This document shows positions 22,347-26,293 of a DNA stretch of 26,293 bases, piece by piece (the stretch's first letter is position 1; each line of letters starts with the position of its first letter). Under the pieces are notes generated by a model that had not been told where the DNA came from, searched no databases, and saw nothing but the letters and a program-made list of their open reading frames with translations. Source of the DNA: Nocardioidaceae bacterium (GTDB lineage Bacteria > Actinomycetota > Actinomycetes > Propionibacteriales > Nocardioidaceae); contig JAGQUE010000108.1 in the NCBI GenBank assembly GCA_020438665.1, positions 1-26,293 on the forward strand, written 5' to 3'. Both the position numbers and the translations under genes were made by a program.

Positions 22347-23123
22347 GTGCGCACGCTCATCGGCCCCACGGGCTCCTCGATGGACCTGTCGGCCGCCTAT
22401 CCCTGGCCGGTGGGCCGCGCGTGGACCCGGGTCACGATGATGCGAGCGCTCGACGGCGGCGTGGCGGGCGCCGACAACCGCAGCGGCTCCATCTCGAGCG
22501 AGGCCGACCGCGAGGTGCTGTCGGCGAGCCGCAGGCTGGCCGACGCCGTGGTGATCGGGGCGTCGACGATGCGGCTGGAGCGCTATGGCCCGCTCCGGGT
22601 TCGCGAGGACGCCGCCGACGAGCGCCGCGCGCTCGGCCTGCGGCCCGCGCCGGTGCTCGCGATCGTGAGCGGCAGCCTGGACCTGCCGTGGGACGAGAAG
22701 GCCTTCACCGAGTCCGCGGTCACCCCCATCGTGGTCACCACCGGATCCGCGCCGGCCGAGGCGCTCGAGGACGCCCGCCGTCGCGTCGACGTCGTCGTGC
22801 TCCCGGGTGAGCGGCCGACGGCGACCGCGATCGTCGCCGCCCTCCGCGACCGTGGCCTCACGAGGATCGTCTGCGAGGGCGGGCCGGGCCTGCTCCGCTC
22901 CTTCGCCGAGGAGGACGTCGTCGACGAGGTCGCGATGACGGTCTCGCCCCACCTGGTCACCTATGGTCCGGGCGCCGGTGGCGCCGGCGACGACGCTCCG
23001 CTCCCCCACGCGTTCGAGCTCGTCGGGCTGATCGAGAATGAATCCTTCCTGTTCGCGCGTTACATCCGCACGGGCCGCCGCGACGAATCACTGTCGGCCA
23101 CGACGGAAGGAACGCCGGCATGA
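22347..23123 (+). CDS. RibD-C/DHFR-like pyrimidine reductase family protein
   Basis: A 258-aa stand-alone reductase of the RibD C-terminal (dihydrofolate-reductase-like) family, with no deaminase domain. Conserved parts are RVTMMRALDGGVAG (about residues 28-41), the helix SSEADREVLSASRRLADAVV, the NADPH-binding IGASTMRLERYGPLRVR, and the C-terminal VCEGGPGLLRSF and VDEVAMTVSPHLV. In Mycobacterium tuberculosis the stand-alone RibD homologue Rv2671, of similar size, has been reported to act as an alternative dihydrofolate reductase. Here the gene overlaps a DHPS-like gene by 4 nt (ATGA), which supports a role in folate or another pterin pathway rather than riboflavin. It uses a GTG start at 22347, 7 nt after TAGCAT. 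Confidence 0.85.
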   Translation: MRTLIGPTGSSMDLSAAYPWPVGRAWTRVTMMRALDGGVAGADNRSGSISSEADREVLSASRRLADAVVIGASTMRLERYGPLRVREDAADERRALGLRPAPVLAIVSGSLDLPWDEKAFTESAVTPIVVTTGSAPAEALEDARRRVDVVVLPGERPTATAIVAALRDRGLTRIVCEGGPGLLRSFAEEDVVDEVAMTVSPHLVTYGPGAGGAGDDAPLPHAFELVGLIENESFLFARYIRTGRRDESLSATTEGTPA

Positions 23124-24043
23124 TCGATCTCCAGGGGCTCGCCGAGCTCGCCGCGAGCAACCCCGAGGCGCTGCGTCACCCGGTGGCGCCCCTCCGGCTC
23201 GGCGACCGTGTCGTCGACAGCGACACCACCCCCGTGATCATGGGCATCGTCAACCTGTCGCCCGACTCCTCCTACCGCGACAGCATCGCCACCTCGACGG
23301 AGTCCGTCGTACGGCGGGGCAAGGTGCTCGCCGCGCAGGGCGCGGACCTGATCGACATCGGGGCCGAGTCGACCAACGCCACGGCCGAGCGAGTGAACGC
23401 CGACCGACAGGCCGAGCTGCTCGTCCCGGCGATCGAGGGTCTGGTGGCCGAGGGGCTGGTGGTGTCGGCCGAGGCCTATGACCCGGACGTGGTCCGGGCC
23501 TGTCTCGAGGCGGGCTCCCAGGTGCTCAACTACACCGGCCATGCCGCCGACGACGAGATCTTCGGGCTGGTCGCCGAGCACGGCGCGACGCTCGTGATGT
23601 GCTCGATCCTGGGCTCGGACTCCCGCGACGTCACCGACGTCGAGCGCGAGGCCGACCCGCTGCCGGGCTATCTGGACCACTTCGAGAAGCGGGTCGCCGT
23701 CGCGCGGGCGCGTGGCGTCGAGGACATCGTGCTCGACCCTGGCCTGGGCTTCTTCTATGGCAACCTGACCGACCCGATGGTGCGCCTGGACTACCAGACG
23801 CGCGTGCTGCTTCGGACCTTCGAGCTGCGGGTCCTCGGACTGCCGCTGTGCCAGTCGATGCCGAGCGCCTACACGGTCTTCGAGGAGCAGTTCCGCATCG
23901 CGGAGCCGTTCTTCTCCGTGCTGGCGCGGCTGGCCGGCACGGGCATGATCCGCACCCACGAGGTGCCGCAGGTGCGGGCGATGACCGACACCATGCAGCG
24001 CCTGGGCGTGAGCACGGGCCGCACGCCGTTCACACGCCGGTGA
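23120..24043 (+). CDS. Divergent dihydropteroate-synthase-like pterin-binding protein
   Basis: A 307-aa TIM-barrel protein of the DHPS/pterin-binding family. It retains VIMGIVNLSPDSS, GADLIDIGAES, VLDPGLGF and a C-terminal MIRTHEV, matching four DHPS blocks in order. It departs from true DHPS elsewhere. The SIDT aspartate block is SAEA, the MHxR block is VMCSILG, the FxK lysine region is FFYGN, and SRK in the pABA/pyrophosphate site is SMPSA. Folate-pathway activity is therefore doubtful; a different acceptor, or pterin-dependent methyl transfer, is possible. The ATG at 23120 overlaps the reductase TGA and has GGAAGGA about 8 nt upstream. The 3' end overlaps the convergent F420 reductase gene by 14 nt. 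Confidence 0.85.
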   Translation: MIDLQGLAELAASNPEALRHPVAPLRLGDRVVDSDTTPVIMGIVNLSPDSSYRDSIATSTESVVRRGKVLAAQGADLIDIGAESTNATAERVNADRQAELLVPAIEGLVAEGLVVSAEAYDPDVVRACLEAGSQVLNYTGHAADDEIFGLVAEHGATLVMCSILGSDSRDVTDVEREADPLPGYLDHFEKRVAVARARGVEDIVLDPGLGFFYGNLTDPMVRLDYQTRVLLRTFELRVLGLPLCQSMPSAYTVFEEQFRIAEPFFSVLARLAGTGMIRTHEVPQVRAMTDTMQRLGVSTGRTPFTRR

Positions 24044-24692
24044 CGCGCACCCCGGCGTGGGTCTTGTAGCGCCGGTTGACGCTGATCAGGTTGGCGGTGA
24101 GCGCCTCGACCTGGTGGGCGTTGCGCAGTCGGCCGGCAAAGACGCCGCGCATCCCGGGAACGGCGTCCGCCAGCGCCCTGACCAGGTCGGTGGCGTCGCG
24201 GTCGTCGCCGACGACGAGGACGTCGAGGTCGACCCGGGCGACCTCCGGGTCCTCGAGCACGACGGCGCTGACGTGGTGGAAGGCGCCGGTCACCCGTGAC
24301 CCGGGCAACAGCTCGGCGGCCTGCTGCGCGGCCGACCCCTCCGGGACGGGCAGCGCGAAGGCTCCCTGCTTGTCGAAGCCGAGCGGGTTGACGCAGTCGA
24401 CGACCACCTTGCCGTCGAGCGCCTCGGCCAGCTCGCGGAGTAGGTCGGCATGGCCGTCCCACGGCACGGCGACCACGACGACGTCGCCCGCCCGCGCAGC
24501 GTCGGCGTTGCTCGCCCCGCGGACGCCGTGACCGATCCCCGCCGCGGTCTCCTCCGCCCGCTCGGCGCTGCGGCTGCCGAGCACGACACTCAGGCCGGCG
24601 GCGGCGAACCGGCGGGCCAGGCCACGGCCCTGCGGTCCTGTCCCACCGAGGACGGCGATGGTGAGTCCGGCGAGCTCCGGCGCCGCGGTCAT
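24030..24692 (-). CDS. npdG: F420H2:NADP oxidoreductase
   Basis: A 220-aa coenzyme F420-dependent NADP reductase (Fno/NpdG). The N-terminal Rossmann fold reads IAVLGGTGPQGRGLARRF (about residues 10-27), and the NADP 2'-phosphate site is GSRSAERAEE. DVVVVAVPWDGHADLLREL and VVDCVNPLGFDKQG follow, both typical of the family. It moves hydride between F420H2 and NADP+, linking F420 to the NADPH pool. The ATG at 24692 overlaps the TGA of the upstream esterase gene (ATGA), so the two are translationally coupled. Its presence implies that the organism makes F420. The C-terminus overlaps the convergent DHPS-like gene by 14 nt. Confidence 0.92.
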   Translation of the reverse strand: MTAAPELAGLTIAVLGGTGPQGRGLARRFAAAGLSVVLGSRSAERAEETAAGIGHGVRGASNADAARAGDVVVVAVPWDGHADLLRELAEALDGKVVVDCVNPLGFDKQGAFALPVPEGSAAQQAAELLPGSRVTGAFHHVSAVVLEDPEVARVDLDVLVVGDDRDATDLVRALADAVPGMRGVFAGRLRNAHQVEALTANLISVNRRYKTHAGVRVTGV

Positions 24693-25630
24693 GACGGCTC
24701 CCCGTGGAGGACGCGACGGACCCGGGCATGCAGGTCGGTGGCGGCCTCGGCGCTCGCGGAGCTCAGGCCGACCATGTCGAGGAAACCGTGGATGAGCCCG
24801 TCATAGCGCTGGGCGTCGACGCCGACCCCGGCCGCCGCCAGCTTGGCGGCATAGGCCTCGCCCTCGTCGCGCAGCGGGTCGAACTCGGCGGTCACGACCA
24901 CGGCCGGCGGTCCGCCCGTGACGTCGCCGAGCATCGGGACCAGCCGAGGATCGGTCAGGTCGAGCGCGGCCAGGTCGGTCCCGACGTAGTGCTGGGAGAA
25001 CCACGCCATGGTGGGGTCGTCGAGGAAGTAGCCCATCGCGTTGTCGTGTCTGGACGGGTAGTCCACCAGCGGGTCGACGGACGGATAGATCAGGATCTGA
25101 GCGGCCAGCCGGTCCGGCATGGTCTGCGCGACGATCGCCGCCAGGTTGCCGCCCGCGCTGTCGCCGGCGACCGCCAGCCGGTCGTCTCCCCCGAGCTCGG
25201 GCAGGTGGTCGGCGGCCCACGCCGCCGCCGCCTTGGCATCCTCGGGACCGGCCGGATAGGGGTGCTCGGGCGCCAGTCGGTAGGCCACGCTCAGGACGAC
25301 GACATCGGCATCCCGGGTGAGCCGACGACAGGTCTGGTCGTGGGTGTCGAGGTCGCCGATCACGAAGCCGCCGCCGTGCAGATAGAGCACGGTCGGCCAG
25401 GGCCCGGTGCCCTCGGGGCGATAGAGCCGGGCGGGCAGGTCACCCGCGGCCCCGCGCACGGTGAGGTCCTCGACCTTCCCGACCGGCACGACCTGATCGG
25501 GCGTCACCATCCCGCAGGTCAGCGCCCGGAAGGACGCCCTCCCGGCCTCGGGGGTGCCGGCATGGATGGGCACCACCCCCGGTGCCTCGAGCATGCTCAG
25601 CAGGGCGGCGATCTGGGGGTCGAGCGGCAT
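24689..25630 (-). CDS. HSL-family (family IV) alpha/beta-hydrolase/esterase
   Basis: A 313-aa esterase of the hormone-sensitive-lipase family. The oxyanion motif is YLHGGGFVIGD (HGGG at 85-88) and the nucleophile elbow is AGDSAGGN (Ser158). Asp251 in EFDPLRDEG and His281 in DGLIHGF complete the triad. It has the usual variable N-terminal cap (about 1-50). Family IV enzymes favour short- to medium-chain esters. No signal peptide. TAGAGT lies 7 nt before the ATG at 25630, and GCTGAC at 16 nt spacing is a fair -35. It is the first gene of an operon with npdG. Confidence 0.92.
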   Translation of the reverse strand: MPLDPQIAALLSMLEAPGVVPIHAGTPEAGRASFRALTCGMVTPDQVVPVGKVEDLTVRGAAGDLPARLYRPEGTGPWPTVLYLHGGGFVIGDLDTHDQTCRRLTRDADVVVLSVAYRLAPEHPYPAGPEDAKAAAAWAADHLPELGGDDRLAVAGDSAGGNLAAIVAQTMPDRLAAQILIYPSVDPLVDYPSRHDNAMGYFLDDPTMAWFSQHYVGTDLAALDLTDPRLVPMLGDVTGGPPAVVVTAEFDPLRDEGEAYAAKLAAAGVGVDAQRYDGLIHGFLDMVGLSSASAEAATDLHARVRRVLHGEPS

Positions 25631-25637
25631 GCCGGGA

Positions 25638-25643
25638 ACTCTA
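25638..25643 (-). promoter_or_regulatory. Candidate -10 box (TAGAGT) of the esterase-npdG operon, leaderless
   Basis: Minus-strand TAGAGT, 7 nt, ATG at 25630. GCTGAC, 16 nt upstream of the box, is the best -35 among the leaderless candidates here and overlaps the stop region of the amidase gene. Confidence 0.55.
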
Positions 25644-25660
25644 GCCGCCGCCGGGAAGCG

Positions 25661-26293
25661 TCAGCGGAGGTAGTTGACGGCCGCCCGGGCCAGCGCCTTG
25701 GCATAGGCGTGGCGCCCCTTGGCGCTCGTCATGAGCGCCACGTCCTGGGAGTCCTTCATGTTGCCCAGCTCGACCATGACCGTGGGGACGTTGGAGAGGT
25801 TGAGGGTGCCGAGGTCGGAGCGGAAGTCGAGCCCGTCGCCGCCGGCGATATAGCCGGCATAGGGCAGCCCGGCGCCCTTGTGGAGCGAGCGCCGCGTGAC
25901 CAGCGCCAGCGCCTTGGACGCCGCATAGATGTCGTGGGTCCAGGGCTTGCGGTCGGTCGGCGCGATGACGTGGAAGCCCGGCCCACCGCCATAGTTGCCG
26001 TCGCCGTGGATGCTGATCTTGAGGTCGGCCGGGATCTTGTTGCCGATCCGGCCCCGGGTGTTGATGCACGGGCCCCACAGGTCCTGGCGGTCACCGGAGC
26101 GGGTCAGGATCACCTGGGCCCCGGCCTTCTCGAGCCGGCGCTGGGCGAGTTTGGCCACCCGCCAGTTGAAGGTCGACTCGGGATAGCCGCCGTCGGTTGC
26201 CGTGCCCGTGGTGTTGCACGCCTTCTTGAAGCCGCCGGCGGGCACGAGCCGGTTGGTCTCGGCGGGGAAGTTGTGGTTGCCGAGCTGGTGGCC
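25661..26293 (-). CDS. N-acetylmuramoyl-L-alanine amidase (Amidase_3), 5' end outside the window
   Basis: The last 210 codons of a zinc amidase that cleaves the bond between N-acetylmuramic acid and the stem peptide in peptidoglycan. The visible part starts within the first zinc motif (GHQLGNHNFPAE, His at the window edge). It continues with GGYPESTFNWRVA (zinc-ligand Glu), LKISIHGDGNYGGG (zinc-ligand His) and TVMVELGNMKDSQD (catalytic Glu). All catalytic parts of Amidase_3 are thus present. The start, any signal peptide and upstream domains lie beyond position 26293. The gene ends 30 nt before the esterase gene on the same strand. Confidence 0.92.
   Translation of the reverse strand, partial: GHQLGNHNFPAETNRLVPAGGFKKACNTTGTATDGGYPESTFNWRVAKLAQRRLEKAGAQVILTRSGDRQDLWGPCINTRGRIGNKIPADLKISIHGDGNYGGGPGFHVIAPTDRKPWTHDIYAASKALALVTRRSLHKGAGLPYAGYIAGGDGLDFRSDLGTLNLSNVPTVMVELGNMKDSQDVALMTSAKGRHAYAKALARAAVNYLR

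Noticed and set aside
23120..24043. Calling the pterin-binding gene folP
   Set aside because: Several residues essential in folate-pathway DHPS are missing, so the symbol would overstate the function.
1..26293. CRISPR arrays, tRNA or rRNA genes, transposases, phage genes
   Set aside because: No regularly spaced repeats, cloverleaf-like segments, rRNA-like stretches or mobile-element proteins were seen; the only repeat element is the palindrome at 17270-17367.

Overview
The window is very GC-rich, almost gap-free and entirely chromosomal in character. The gene content points to an actinobacterium, most probably Nocardioides or a close relative: an ECF42-type sigma factor with its DGPF partner, an F420-dependent NADP reductase, a DUF6174-like lipoprotein, many GTG starts, and many genes whose -10 box lies only 6-7 nt before the start codon (leaderless transcription). 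The genus is an inference from style and content; no rRNA is present to test it. I see no tRNA, rRNA, CRISPR array, phage or transposase gene.

Layout. 1-1.9 kb: ECF42 sigma factor and DGPF/YCII partner (minus), with a promoter that matches the ECF42 type. 1.9-5.9 kb: secreted M14 zinc carboxypeptidase and a nitronate monooxygenase-like flavoenzyme (minus). 5.9-8.5 kb (plus): cold-shock protein with a long structured leader and a strong terminator, an alpha/beta hydrolase, and a pterin carbinolamine dehydratase fused to a VOC domain. 8.45-8.83 kb: a gene-poor gap with two strong inverted repeats. 8.8-12.4 kb: a 1187-aa ABC exporter with both halves in one chain (minus). 12.6-14.6 kb: NfeD-flotillin membrane-microdomain operon (plus). 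14.6-17.2 kb: a small Tudor-like protein (minus), a GNAT acetyltransferase, a small zinc-ribbon protein and a flavin amine oxidase (plus). 17.2-17.4 kb: a 98-bp nested palindrome. 17.4-19.7 kb: ACC deaminase (minus) divergent from a dienelactone hydrolase (plus), which converges on a lipoprotein gene (minus).

19.8-24.0 kb is the most interesting part. Two translationally coupled gene pairs (ATGA overlaps) diverge from one 61-bp promoter region. Leftward lies a cNMP-binding/CBS/DUF294 nucleotidyltransferase followed by a DnaQ-type exonuclease. Rightward lies a RibD-C/DHFR-like reductase followed by a divergent dihydropteroate-synthase homologue that lacks several canonical pterin/pABA-binding residues. 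24.0-26.3 kb (minus): F420:NADP oxidoreductase coupled to an HSL-family esterase, then an N-acetylmuramoyl-L-alanine amidase cut by the window edge.

The best candidates for undescribed biology are the reductase/DHPS-like pair, the nucleotidyltransferase/exonuclease pair and the nested palindrome. The ABC exporter is a clear case of one consensus and one degenerate ATP site in a single chain. All functional calls rest on reading motifs by eye; no database search was possible.
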